From a virus, in the IMG/VR virus record IMGVR_UViG_3300044630_001814, positions 1 to 37,981 of that record: DNA of 37,981 nucleotides. One strand, 5' to 3'. The stretch's first letter is position 1. The number at the start of each line of letters is the position of its first letter. A model generated the notes under the pieces. It was not told where the DNA came from. It made no database searches and was given only the letters and a program-made list of their open reading frames with translations. The translations under genes and the position numbers were made by a program. Below are positions 21,776 through 29,358 of this stretch, piece by piece.

Positions 21776-23157
21776 TGAATCGTAAACCAGTAGTTATTTT
21801 TTCAAGTGACAATAATCTTGATTATTGTGAATTCTCTGACTTAGTTTCAGATATGTGGGAGACTTTAGGATTTGAACCTTTTTATGCTAAAATAGGATCA
21901 GATCAGTTTCCTTTGATTGATGGAGTAGAATCTTCATTACAGTCTCAAATTGTTAGATTGTATGCTACTAAATTATTCCGAGATAGAATAGTTTTAACTA
22001 CAGATATTGATATGCTTCCATTTGACCAAAATTATTTTTGGTCAAGACTTCCAAAATCTGATGATGAAATTGTAATATATTCCTCAGATGCACATGGAGG
22101 TAAGAGATATCCAATGTGTTATCTTTCTTCCTATGGAAATGTACTTTCTTCTATTGCTTTGGATAATGAAGATGAGACTTGGGAACAATTTGTCCTCCGT
22201 CTTAATTCTTTGGGGTTGGGGTGGAATACAGATGAGTTGTATATTACAGAAAGAATTGATACATGTTCTTTTAAGAAAGTAAAATACAATAGAGAATGGG
22301 AATATGGGATGGCAAAAAATAGACTCGATAGAGTCCATTGGACATTGCGAGATGTGTCTTATATTGACGCACATTGTCCCAGACCATATTCAAAACATAA
22401 AGAGGAAATTGATCAACTGAAATCTCTAATCAAATTAAATTACATGAACATTCAACCTTTTATTTTTAATTGGAATAATCAATTCGATAAAACTTGTCAT
22501 ATTGAAGATTCTCTTTCTAAAATTTTTGATAAAGTTACTGTGATTAATAGTGATGATAATAATACTAAAGAAGGTTGGATTAATCTTGGGAATGATGCAT
22601 ACTTTAGTGATCAATTTAGAAAGGCATTAGATCTTTTTGATGGTGATATACTTATGCATGTTCAGGGTGATGTTAAGTATGATAATTGGGAAAAACTTGT
22701 AGAAGATGCAAGAATATATTTTGATTATTATGATGCTGGCATCTATGCTCCTAATATTGATTATACTTGGTATTCTTCAGAAAATGCAGATATTAATTCT
22801 ATAGAATCTGATCATCCTAATATTAAAATGGTTGCGTGTACAGATGAGACTGTTTGGTTTATTAGGAAAGAAATAATTAAAGAAATGTATGATAGAAATG
22901 TAGACTTTTCAAATAATAAAATGGGTTGGGGTTGGGATATAGTTCTTGCGTCAATTTGTTTTGTTAATGGAAGACCAGTTATTCGAGATTATAATCATAC
23001 AATTGACCATCCTCCAGGAACTAACTATAATAAAGATATTGCTGGAAAGGAAATGGAAGAAGTTTGGAGAACTCTTGATGATCAATTAAAAATTGCATTT
23101 TCCCTCATTAAGGGAAGTAGATACGATAGAGAAAAACTCTCTGAGTACTTTCAATAA
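21775..23157 (+). CDS. Two-domain glycosyltransferase-like protein
   Basis: A 460-residue protein apparently made of two GT-A-like halves. The first (about 1-210) has IVRLYATKLFRDRIVLTTDI followed by DMLPF, with a DxD pair, then YSSDAHGGKRYPMCYLSSYG and NTDELYIT. The second (about 220-460) has IFNWNNQFDKTC, GDILMHVQGDVKYDNWEKLV, and GWGWDIVLASICFVNGRPVI, a GT2/GT-like pattern. It may add two sugars in succession, or one half may be structural. Overlaps of one base on both sides show tight coupling in the operon. I am not certain of the exact families. Confidence 0.72.
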   Translation: MNRKPVVIFSSDNNLDYCEFSDLVSDMWETLGFEPFYAKIGSDQFPLIDGVESSLQSQIVRLYATKLFRDRIVLTTDIDMLPFDQNYFWSRLPKSDDEIVIYSSDAHGGKRYPMCYLSSYGNVLSSIALDNEDETWEQFVLRLNSLGLGWNTDELYITERIDTCSFKKVKYNREWEYGMAKNRLDRVHWTLRDVSYIDAHCPRPYSKHKEEIDQLKSLIKLNYMNIQPFIFNWNNQFDKTCHIEDSLSKIFDKVTVINSDDNNTKEGWINLGNDAYFSDQFRKALDLFDGDILMHVQGDVKYDNWEKLVEDARIYFDYYDAGIYAPNIDYTWYSSENADINSIESDHPNIKMVACTDETVWFIRKEIIKEMYDRNVDFSNNKMGWGWDIVLASICFVNGRPVIRDYNHTIDHPPGTNYNKDIAGKEMEEVWRTLDDQLKIAFSLIKGSRYDREKLSEYFQ

Positions 23158-23810
23158 TGGCAAAAATTATATCTATGAGTGTGTGGGGAAATGCCCCATC
23201 ATATTCTGTAGGAGCAATAAAAAACGCACAAATAGCAAAAGAAGTATTTCCAGATTGGTTGTGTAGAATATTTGTTGATGCAACAGTTCCAACTCATTAT
23301 GTTGAGGATATGTTGAAGATGCCAAATGTAGAATTGGCACAAGTTGAAGATAAATCTATCTTTGGTGCATACTGGAGATTTTACTCTATGTTTCAAAATG
23401 AAGATGATATTGTTATTTCTAGAGATAGTGATTCTAGATTATCGGAAAGAGAACTTAGATGTGTTAATGAATGGATAGATAGTGATAAAAAATTTTCTAT
23501 TATTAGAGATCATTATCCACATTATGACTGGCCAATGCTTGCTGGAATGTGGGGAATGAAAGGGAAAATGAATGATGAAATTCTTTCTACCATGGAAAAA
23601 TATGCAAAACATCATTTCTATACATCGGATCAAATTTTCCTAAGAGATGTTGTATGGAAAGATGCTGAAAAAGATTCTATGATACATGGGTTTCTTGAAG
23701 TAGATTGGATGATGAAAACAAGAAACAAAAATCACTTTATTGGTCAAGGTTACAATGAAAATGATGAGACACTTTATAGTGGAGAAAAAACTGGAGAAAG
23801 GATACGATGA
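23157..23810 (+). CDS. Glycosyltransferase-like protein with DxD motif
   Basis: A 217-residue protein. ISMSVWGNAPSYSVGAIKNA begins a fold in which AYWRFYSMF and DIVISRDSDSRLSERE follow; the DSDSRL segment provides the DxD acidic pair of GT-A glycosyltransferases. RDHYPHYDWPMLAGMWGMKG and YTSDQIFLRDVVW complete a pattern common to small phage and bacterial glycosyltransferases. It follows the previous gene by a one-base overlap and overlaps the next by four bases. The donor and acceptor sugars are unknown. Confidence 0.78.
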   Translation: MAKIISMSVWGNAPSYSVGAIKNAQIAKEVFPDWLCRIFVDATVPTHYVEDMLKMPNVELAQVEDKSIFGAYWRFYSMFQNEDDIVISRDSDSRLSERELRCVNEWIDSDKKFSIIRDHYPHYDWPMLAGMWGMKGKMNDEILSTMEKYAKHHFYTSDQIFLRDVVWKDAEKDSMIHGFLEVDWMMKTRNKNHFIGQGYNENDETLYSGEKTGERIR

Positions 23811-24607
23811 ATAATACTATGGACAAAAATAAATCAGCATATAAACTCAAAGGTCTTCCTCCCATTTATTATCTCAATTTGGATGGACAACCAGAAAGAC
23901 AAAAATATATGGAGAACCAGTTTAAATACTGGGAAATTGATAACTATACTCGCATCTCTGCTTATGATGGTAGGAAAGATGATCTTGGGGATATTATAAA
24001 GGGATGTTATCCTGAGATGATGACATCAAGTGAAATTGGATGCACTACATCTCACCTCAAAGCAATTAAGCATTGGTATGAAACATCTGACAGTCAATAT
24101 GCAATTATCATGGAAGATGATTGTGATCTTGATATTGCAAAATATTGGAACTTCACTTGGAATCAGTTCATGTCAAAGGTTCCATATGATTGGGATGTGA
24201 TACAATTATCCATTATTTGTACTGGTGCTCTTTATGTGAAACTTCATAAAAGATTTGTTAATGATTTTTCAACTGCATGTTATATGATTAATCGTCATCA
24301 TGCTGAAAAGATTTTGCGGTTTCATGTTAAGGGAGACAAATATAAACTTGATAATGGAGTTAAACCTCGTGCTGTTGCTGACGACTTAATTTATAATTCT
24401 GGAAATACTTTTTCCATTCCATTGTTTCTTTATAAAATTGAGTTGGGATCAACAATTCATCCCGATCATATTGATATTTTTCATAGGCAAAGTCATGATG
24501 GATTATCAAATTTTTGGAATCAAAATGGTCCGACATTATCAATAGACGACCTTATGACATATGATCCATATCTTGGAAGGATAACAAATCCCACTCAAGA
24601 CCCTTGA
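23807..24607 (+). CDS. Glycosyltransferase family 25 (LPS-type) protein
   Basis: A 266-residue GT25-like enzyme: PPIYYLNLDGQPERQKYMEN, RISAYDGR, SSEIGCTTSHLKAIKHWYE, then AIIMEDDCDLDIA, the acidic motif, and later DDLIYNSG. These blocks match the LPS beta-galactosyltransferase-type family, where EDD binds the metal-nucleotide. An in-frame ATG at 23819 could be an alternative start. It is the last of the glycan genes; its stop codon falls within the -35 of the next promoter at 24604, so the operon ends exactly where the hli unit begins. Confidence 0.87.
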   Translation: MNNTMDKNKSAYKLKGLPPIYYLNLDGQPERQKYMENQFKYWEIDNYTRISAYDGRKDDLGDIIKGCYPEMMTSSEIGCTTSHLKAIKHWYETSDSQYAIIMEDDCDLDIAKYWNFTWNQFMSKVPYDWDVIQLSIICTGALYVKLHKRFVNDFSTACYMINRHHAEKILRFHVKGDKYKLDNGVKPRAVADDLIYNSGNTFSIPLFLYKIELGSTIHPDHIDIFHRQSHDGLSNFWNQNGPTLSIDDLMTYDPYLGRITNPTQDP

Positions 24608-24632
24608 CAAATCATAATAGAACCTATATACT
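24604..24632 (+). promoter_or_regulatory. Strong sigma70-type promoter for the hli cassette
   Basis: A perfect TTGACA (24604-24609), a 17-base spacer and TATACT (24627-24632). It lies 27 bases ahead of the hli start and overlaps the stop of the last glycan gene. Confidence 0.88.
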
Positions 24633-24659
24633 GTTGTAACAGTTCTTTACAAAACTACA

Positions 24660-24854
24660 ATGACGGTAACAACTAATGATCGTGGACAGCAAAACATGTG
24701 GGCAAAAGAACCCACAATGTATTATCAAAACTATGGTATGATGACTCCTAATCAAGTTAAGGAACTCACCAATGGTCGTTGGGCAATGATGGGAATTGTT
24801 GCTGGTTTTATTTCTTATGCACTGACTGGTAATTTTTTCTTCGGCATTTTCTGA
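24660..24854 (+). CDS. hli: High-light-inducible protein (Hli), longer form
   Basis: A 64-residue single-helix chlorophyll-binding stress protein. The signature ELTNGRWAMMGIVAGFISYA is the E-x2-N-G-R-x-A-M-x-G motif that ligates chlorophyll, and the segment ends with LTGNFFFGIF. The N-terminal 35 residues are a polar extension. Phage Hli proteins are thought to protect photosystems of infected cells from excess light. It is led by a near-consensus sigma70 promoter, so it is expressed early, and its TGA overlaps the ATG of the tiny gene that follows. Confidence 0.93.
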   Translation: MTVTTNDRGQQNMWAKEPTMYYQNYGMMTPNQVKELTNGRWAMMGIVAGFISYALTGNFFFGIF

Positions 24855-24940
24855 TGACCGAAGCAATCTTTACAGTAACTAGTGTTGCCTTCTTTGTACT
24901 TTTGGCACATTCAATTAATCAACTTTCTGAAACTTATTAA
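24854..24940 (+). CDS. Tiny single-helix membrane protein
   Basis: A 28-residue ORF, MTEAIFTVTSVAFFVLLAHS ending in INQLSETY, with one membrane helix. It is squeezed between two hli genes, its ATG overlapping the upstream stop (TGATG), and is followed 13 bases later by the second hli. Its size matches the small single-helix subunits of photosystems and cytochrome b6f (PetN, PsbT, PsbM), but the sequence does not match any of them that I can recall. I therefore leave the identity open. The coupling with hli suggests a thylakoid role. Confidence 0.7.
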   Translation: MTEAIFTVTSVAFFVLLAHSINQLSETY

Positions 24941-24952
24941 GGAGAAACTAAA

Positions 24953-25075
24953 ATGAAAAACTTTGGATTTACTGAGTTTGTAGAACTTCTAAATGGAAGA
25001 TTTGCAATGATTGGAATTATTGCAGCAATGGGATCTTATGCACTGACTGGTCAAGTTATTCCTGGAGTGTGGTGA
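24953..25075 (+). CDS. hli: High-light-inducible protein (Hli), short form
   Basis: A 40-residue minimal Hli: MKNFGFTEFVELLNGRFAMI and GIIAAMGSYALTGQVIPGVW. It keeps the E-x2-N-G-R-x-A-M-x-G chlorophyll-binding motif and lacks the polar extension of the first copy. AGGAGAAACTAAA gives a good ribosome-binding site. The peroxiredoxin ATG begins one base after its stop. This short form is the usual cyanophage type; its pairing with the longer one suggests a heteromeric complex, which is an inference. Confidence 0.92.
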   Translation: MKNFGFTEFVELLNGRFAMIGIIAAMGSYALTGQVIPGVW

Positions 25076-25076
25076 G

Positions 25077-25604
25077 ATGAAAACAGAAGGGTATCAAGTT
25101 CCACAAGTAGAGTTTGTTTTTAGAGAATCTGGAGAGTTTGTATCTCGTACATCTTCAGAACTATTTGATGGCAAACGTGTCGTCATTTTTTCACTGCCTG
25201 GTGCCTTTACTCCAACTTGTAGTGCATATCAACTTCCTGGATTTGAGGAGAAATTTGATGAGTTTATTGCTCTTGGCATTGATTCTATTTACTGCATTTC
25301 TGTTAATGACGCTTTTGTTATGAATGCTTGGGCACAAGATCAGAATATCAAAAATGTTCAACTAATTCCTGATGGTAATGCTTACTTTACTAGAGGTATG
25401 GGTATGGAAGTTGCCAAGAACAATCTTGGATTTGGCATTCGTTCTTGGAGATATGCTGCTGTGGTAGATAACGGTGTTATAGAAAAACTATTTGAAGAAC
25501 CTGGCAAGAGAGATAATGCACCAGAAGATCCTTATGGTGTTACTACTCCAGAACAAATTTATGAGTATGTAAAATCAACTGTAAGGGAAACCCAACAAGT
25601 TTGA
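25077..25604 (+). CDS. Peroxiredoxin (Prx5-type)
   Basis: A 175-residue thiol peroxidase. LPGAFTPTCSAYQLPGFEEK places the peroxidatic Cys at residue 48 in the P-x3-T-P-x-C motif, and CISVNDAFVMNAWAQDQ is the typical Prx5/PrxII segment. An Arg for the active site is present in the later IRSWRYAAVVDNG region. It reduces H2O2 and alkyl peroxides using host thiols. It directly follows two hli genes, so light stress and peroxide defence are bundled. A terminator follows 11 bases after its stop, which closes the unit. Full family length, no missing motif. Confidence 0.9.
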   Translation: MKTEGYQVPQVEFVFRESGEFVSRTSSELFDGKRVVIFSLPGAFTPTCSAYQLPGFEEKFDEFIALGIDSIYCISVNDAFVMNAWAQDQNIKNVQLIPDGNAYFTRGMGMEVAKNNLGFGIRSWRYAAVVDNGVIEKLFEEPGKRDNAPEDPYGVTTPEQIYEYVKSTVRETQQV

Positions 25605-25614
25605 TATAATAATC

Positions 25615-25647
25615 AACTCTGCCTCTAAATAGGGGGCAGAGTTTTTT
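25615..25647 (+). terminator. Rho-independent terminator with CTAAATA in its loop
   Basis: AACTCTGCC (25615-25623) pairs with GGCAGAGTT (25635-25643) and is followed by T residues. The loop contains CTAAATA, like the terminator at 3600. It ends the hli/peroxiredoxin transcript. Confidence 0.9.
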
Positions 25648-25653
25648 AGTATA

Positions 25654-25815
25654 ATGCCAAGAGGACAGTTGACAAAGGATGAGATTAAATATCAAGTCTT
25701 AAAGTTAAAAACTAAACTTCAAGAAGAAAAAATTAATTATACTTCTGATCCTAAGTCTCTTGCTAATCAATATTTAAATATGGTTTTAGATAAAATCAAT
25801 GAGTATTCTTGGTAG
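25654..25815 (+). CDS. Small conserved cyanophage-type protein
   Basis: A 53-residue basic, helical protein: MPRGQLTKDEIKYQVLKLKT, then KSLANQYLNMVLDKINEYSW. I recall very similar small proteins (MPRGQ-start, QYLN-VLD-EY end) in many marine cyanophages. It begins seven bases after the preceding terminator's T-run, so it probably relies on the late-type box in that terminator's loop. No enzyme motif or membrane helix. The function is unknown. Confidence 0.72.
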   Translation: MPRGQLTKDEIKYQVLKLKTKLQEEKINYTSDPKSLANQYLNMVLDKINEYSW

Positions 25816-25850
25816 TAAATGTTATGAGTTTAAACCATTAAATAATTTAT

Positions 25851-25858
25851 TATAAATA
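25851..25858 (+). promoter_or_regulatory. T4-type late promoter TATAAATA
   Basis: An exact TATAAATA, 24 bases upstream of the ATG at 25883. Confidence 0.85.
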
Positions 25859-25882
25859 ATTTTTTACTTATAGATATTTGAA

Positions 25883-26092
25883 ATGACCGATCAACAAAAT
25901 CATCTTCAATCTGCTGTTCAACAGAGAAATACTTTAATTGAAGAAATGAATCAATTAAATTCAACTCTCAATATCAAACGTGAACAGGCAACAAAATTTC
26001 AAGGAATTATTGAATACTTGAATGGGATTGGTGTCACTCTTCCAGAGGAATCAAAAGAAACTACTACTCAAACTGAAGTAGTAGAAGATTAA
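25883..26092 (+). CDS. Small coiled-coil phage protein
   Basis: A 69-residue protein. Residues 1-45 form an amphipathic helix with heptad-like spacing (QQRNTLIEEMNQLNSTLNIK), then IEYLNGIGVTLPEE and an acidic tail that ends in VVED. I associate this layout with a small, widely conserved late protein in marine cyanophages. A canonical late box precedes it and a strong terminator follows, so it is a monocistronic late gene. It may be a structural or assembly helper; that is unproven. Confidence 0.74.
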   Translation: MTDQQNHLQSAVQQRNTLIEEMNQLNSTLNIKREQATKFQGIIEYLNGIGVTLPEESKETTTQTEVVED

Positions 26093-26122
26093 TCTTTTAC
26101 TACTATACTTGAGATACTCTTA

Positions 26123-26147
26123 AAAGACCCTTTTCAGGGTCTTTTTT
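26123..26147 (+). terminator. Rho-independent terminator
   Basis: AAAGACCC (26123-26130), a TTTTCA loop, and GGGTCTTT (26137-26144) run into further T residues. It ends the coiled-coil gene. Confidence 0.9.
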
Positions 26148-26200
26148 ATGTCTATAAATTATCTGACCAAAATTGAATAAGATTAATGAATGTTCATATT

Positions 26201-26208
26201 GATAAATA
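26201..26208 (+). promoter_or_regulatory. T4-type late promoter box
   Basis: GATAAATA, 24 bases ahead of the ATG at 26233. Confidence 0.6.
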
Positions 26209-26232
26209 TTTTAGGCTTATGCAGCAGTAAAG

Positions 26233-26904
26233 ATGACGCTAGACCTTCATAACTTTTTTAAGTATTATGATGATGGTAATTCAAACCATGTGGCAGCAGT
26301 TCAATGGTTAGAAGACAACCTTCCTGCTGAATTTCTTGATGACTCGGAAACAGATTGGATTGGAATTTATAGAACTAAGCCACCTACACCCGCAGTTCTA
26401 AACGTTCCATACTTCAATCAGGTAGACAACTACAGGGATGCACATAGAACTTGTAACAGTTCATCGTGTGCTATGTGCCTTGCTTTCCTTAAACCAGGCA
26501 GCATTAAAGGTGATGATGAATATGTTAAGAGAGTATTTGCGATTGGTGATACGACTGACCATGCCGTACAGACAAAGGTTCTGGCAGGTTATGGAGTTAA
26601 GTCACACTTTAGTTACAATCTTTCTTTTGCTGATATTGATAAGAGTCTTGATGCTGGGAAACCTGTGGTTATTGGTATCTTGCATAGGGGTTCTTTATCT
26701 GCACCTACTGGTGGGCACATGTGTGTTGTGATTGGAAAGACACCAGATGGAAAGGGATATTATGTAAATGATCCATATGGATCACTTAATGATAATTATA
26801 CTGGACCTGTAACAAATGGTAAGAAGACCATTTATACCAAAGCAGTTCTTAAGCACCGTTGGTGCCCAGGTGGCAACGATGGTTGGGGTCGTATTTTTGA
26901 CTAA
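26233..26904 (+). CDS. C39-like peptidase with a shared N-terminal module
   Basis: A 223-residue protein. Residues 1-50 (LDLHNFFKYYDDGNSNHVAA, then VQWLEDNLP) repeat almost exactly at the start of the next gene. The catalytic part starts near residue 57 with VPYFNQVDNYRDAHRTCNSS, which supplies the Gln and Cys, and continues to GGHMCVVIGKTPDGKGYYVN, which supplies the His and Asp-like positions of papain-fold C39/bacteriocin-processing-type peptidases. It probably cleaves peptide bonds in peptidoglycan or another cell-surface target. It is late-expressed and pairs with a GH19-type hydrolase. Confidence 0.82.
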   Translation: MTLDLHNFFKYYDDGNSNHVAAVQWLEDNLPAEFLDDSETDWIGIYRTKPPTPAVLNVPYFNQVDNYRDAHRTCNSSSCAMCLAFLKPGSIKGDDEYVKRVFAIGDTTDHAVQTKVLAGYGVKSHFSYNLSFADIDKSLDAGKPVVIGILHRGSLSAPTGGHMCVVIGKTPDGKGYYVNDPYGSLNDNYTGPVTNGKKTIYTKAVLKHRWCPGGNDGWGRIFD

Positions 26905-26934
26905 AAACTAAGAAGACAACTAAGGAGAACACCA

Positions 26935-27651
26935 ATGGCAAAAATAGATTTACATAACTTTTTCAAATTTTATGATGAAAAAAATCCCAATCATGTGAAG
27001 GCAGTTCAGTGGTTAGAAGATAACTTACCAGTTAAGTATCTTGAAGATACTGTAGATTGGGCAGAGATCTATAGAAAAAAGACTAGTGCCACTACTTCTA
27101 CATCTTCAGGTGGTGGTGGGGAACAACTAGTATCCAAAAAGCAACTTGCTTATATTTGGAACTGTGGTGAAGGTCTTATCACAGACGCTGAAGTTACTGA
27201 AATGAATAATGGTCTTAGTTTCTTTAAGATCAATACTCCTCTTCGTATTCGTCATTTCTTATCACAAATCTCTCATGAGTCTGGTGGTGGAAGATATAAG
27301 GAAGAGTTAGCATCTGGTGCTGATTATGAAGGTCGTTCCGATCTTGGAAATACTCAAGCAGGAGACGGCAGAAAATATAAAGGTGCTGGATACATTCAGA
27401 TGACTGGTCGTGCAAACTATCAGGCATTTGCTAATTACATCAAGGATCCAAAGGTAATGGAAGGAGTTTCCTACGTTGCCAATAAGTATCCTATGACATC
27501 AGCTGGGTTCTGGTGGCATAATAATAATATGAATGCTTTATGTGATTCAAACCCAAGTGTGGATCAAGTTACAAAAAGAGTCAACGGTGGATACAACGGT
27601 TTAGATGACCGTAAGAAATATTATGCTCGTTGCTGTGAAGTTATTAAGTAA
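26935..27651 (+). CDS. GH19 chitinase-like lysozyme (endolysin) with a shared N-terminal module
   Basis: A 238-residue protein. Residues 1-47 ([20 protein letters not shown], then [10 protein letters not shown]) copy the module of the preceding peptidase. A Ser/Thr/Gly linker leads to the catalytic part: [20 protein letters not shown] contains the general-acid Glu of GH19 enzymes, and [20 protein letters not shown] with [15 protein letters not shown] are the family's hallmark blocks. It probably cuts the glycan strands of peptidoglycan at lysis. AAGGAG precedes the ATG. The next gene looks like a holin. Confidence 0.88.
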   Translation: MAKIDLHNFFKFYDEKNPNHVKAVQWLEDNLPVKYLEDTVDWAEIYRKKTSATTSTSSGGGGEQLVSKKQLAYIWNCGEGLITDAEVTEMNNGLSFFKINTPLRIRHFLSQISHESGGGRYKEELASGADYEGRSDLGNTQAGDGRKYKGAGYIQMTGRANYQAFANYIKDPKVMEGVSYVANKYPMTSAGFWWHNNNMNALCDSNPSVDQVTKRVNGGYNGLDDRKKYYARCCEVIK

Positions 27652-27708
27652 ACATACTTACCTAACTTGCCAACAATGTCAGAACAAACACAAAAAAAGG
27701 AAAAATGT

Positions 27709-28029
27709 ATGAGCACCATCGTTAGGATTACAGTTTTAAGTTGGAGTGCTGCTCTTCTTACTGCTAGTTATGCTGGTCTTCTTGCCAAGATGGACCCTAC
27801 ATTTATTGCTACAGTATTCACTGCTGCTGCAGCAACTTTTGGAGTTGATACCCTAAGAAAGGTAGATGAAAAGGATGAAGATGCCAAACCAAATTCCCAA
27901 CCTTCAATCACCTCAGTTGAACCCACTCCAGAACCAGAACCTCCAGCAGATATCGCAGAGGCAGGTTGCCCAAACTGTGATTCAGGAGATACCGAAACCG
28001 ATAATACCGTCCCAGTCGGCAGAGTCTAG
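27709..28029 (+). CDS. Holin-like membrane protein
   Basis: A 106-residue protein starting MSTIVRITVLSWSAALLTAS. The first hydrophobic helix covers about residues 5-23 and a second about 28-46 (FIATVFTAAAATFGVD). A long acidic, Pro-rich tail with a CPNC pair follows. Two membrane helices plus a hydrophilic tail directly after an endolysin gene suggest a holin, but no family motif proves it. I chose the ATG at 27709 because AAAGGAAAAA precedes it; an upstream ATG at 27676 has no ribosome-binding site. Its last 149 bases overlap the next gene in another frame. Confidence 0.68.
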   Translation: MSTIVRITVLSWSAALLTASYAGLLAKMDPTFIATVFTAAAATFGVDTLRKVDEKDEDAKPNSQPSITSVEPTPEPEPPADIAEAGCPNCDSGDTETDNTVPVGRV

Positions 28030-28759
28030 GTTTCAACTTCCTGTTACAAGAGGTCTGGCACTTCCAATATTCGAAGCACCAGACCCTTCTTTAAAATATC
28101 CAGTGATCAATGTTCCTACACAAGAAGAGTTTGATGCTGCTGTAAATGCACAAAAGCAGCAGGAACAGCAACCACCACAAGAAAAGACTAGGGGATTACC
28201 TGACCCTACCCCTCAACTGCCCCAGGTTGCTCAAACCCCTCCTGATCAAGTGCCTATTGCTGAGATACCAGCAAATAAACCAACTACCCCAACATTTACT
28301 GTCGGTGGAATCGATATTAATTTACCTGATCCTTCTCTTGTTGCTACAGCTGGTGCTGTCGCAGTAGTAACAACTGCTGCTACTATGGCATCATCAGCAG
28401 TCTTAAATGTTCTTAAGAATGCCGCTGAACCATTCATTAAAGAAGCAACAAAGAATAAATTTAAAATTAAAATCAAACAAGTTAAACCTGTTCTCCACTA
28501 TGTTATGAATAGTGAAGGAATTGTAGATATTTTTGAGTATTCATCGGAAGGAACACGACTCATTGCTCAAACAAATAATGTGGAGCAATACCTTCGAGAT
28601 GAAGTAGAAAAGAATGTATTATATGAAATTGAAAATAAAATTATTATTGACGATGTAATCAAAGATAGATTTACAAAAGAGGGGCAAGAAAGATTTAAAT
28701 CTCTCTATGCCCCTGCTAAAAAGATTGCTAAGAAATTAGCAGCTCGACTTTCTTTTTGA
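27881..28759 (+). CDS. Proline-rich virion-type protein
   Basis: A 292-residue protein from the ATG at 27881 (MPNQIPNLQSPQLNPLQNQN), which follows AAAGG; ATGs at 27866 and 27875 are also possible. Residues about 1-150 are Pro/Gln-rich and contain TRGLALPIFEAP. A hydrophobic stretch (ATAGAVAVVTTAATMASSAV) around residues 155-180 may span a membrane or sit in the virion core, and the C-terminus is basic (KKIAKKLAARLSF). I recall a very similar Pro-rich, KKLA-ending protein in cyanophage virion gene sets. It overlaps the holin-like tail and, at its 3' end, the opposite-strand thermonuclease. Confidence 0.72.
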   Translation: MPNQIPNLQSPQLNPLQNQNLQQISQRQVAQTVIQEIPKPIIPSQSAESRFQLPVTRGLALPIFEAPDPSLKYPVINVPTQEEFDAAVNAQKQQEQQPPQEKTRGLPDPTPQLPQVAQTPPDQVPIAEIPANKPTTPTFTVGGIDINLPDPSLVATAGAVAVVTTAATMASSAVLNVLKNAAEPFIKEATKNKFKIKIKQVKPVLHYVMNSEGIVDIFEYSSEGTRLIAQTNNVEQYLRDEVEKNVLYEIENKIIIDDVIKDRFTKEGQERFKSLYAPAKKIAKKLAARLSF

Positions 28760-29146
28760 TTCTAGTAAAGCAAAATCTTTTACTTTAGTTCCACCACCAT
28801 ATTCCCAAGCATAACCTTCAGAGATCATACGATCATTAAGACATACATCATCAACATATAACCTTCCAAGAATTCTCCCATACTTTTCAGTTGAGTCTGG
28901 AAGTTCTGTCTTAATAAGAACATTTTTTTTACCATTAAGATTTTTCTTTAACCATTCTTTAACTTCTAACCCAAGTGCTTTTTCTTTGAGATTGGTTGTA
29001 CGACTTTCTGGTGTATCAACACCACTAAGACGTACTCGCTTAGTAAGAGAAATATCGAACCCAAGATCAATGTCCACATCGATTGTGTCACCATCTACTA
29101 CCTTTAATACTTGTTTTACTCTATAGATATATGGATCTTTATCCAT
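28736..29146 (-). CDS. Thermonuclease (staphylococcal nuclease family)
   Basis: A 136-residue SNase-fold nuclease. VVDGDTIDVDIDLG and RVRLSGVDTPE are the metal-binding and catalytic blocks, and KYGRILGRLYVDD and MISEGYAWEY complete the family pattern. It would cut DNA or RNA without base specificity, with Ca2+. It lacks a signal peptide, so it acts in the cell or virion. It is the last gene of the minus-strand block and converges on the + strand virion gene with a 24-base overlap. Confidence 0.9.
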   Translation of the reverse strand: MDKDPYIYRVKQVLKVVDGDTIDVDIDLGFDISLTKRVRLSGVDTPESRTTNLKEKALGLEVKEWLKKNLNGKKNVLIKTELPDSTEKYGRILGRLYVDDVCLNDRMISEGYAWEYGGGTKVKDFALLESKRKSSC

Positions 29147-29358
29147 TAGAATGGTAATTTAAACTTCTCAGTATTTAGTTTGGGAATAGGTAATTTCTCA
29201 AATGCTTTGGTGACTTGCTTCTCTACAACAGCACCAACAAATGCTTCTGGATTGTCTAGAATCTTTTGTGCTTTTTGATAAGTAAGGTATGCTCCCACAC
29301 AAAGAGCACCACTAATGGTGAGACTTGTGATTGATAGAATCAGACTCAGATGTTTCAT
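29146..29358 (-). CDS. Small membrane protein
   Basis: A 70-residue protein, MKHLSLILSITSLTISGALC, then a second hydrophobic run VGAYLTYQKAQ, and a soluble amphipathic tail that ends FKLPF. One membrane helix or an uncleaved signal is likely. It shares its stop/start region with the thermonuclease. Its 5' part overlaps another ORF (29312-29464) by 47 bases. I recall small proteins of this form in cyanophages. Function unknown. Confidence 0.72.
   Translation of the reverse strand: MKHLSLILSITSLTISGALCVGAYLTYQKAQKILDNPEAFVGAVVEKQVTKAFEKLPIPKLNTEKFKLPF

Noticed and set aside
24854-24940. Tiny membrane protein considered as PetN, PsbT or PsbM
   Set aside because: Size and topology fit, but the residues do not match the conserved patterns of those subunits, so no name was given.
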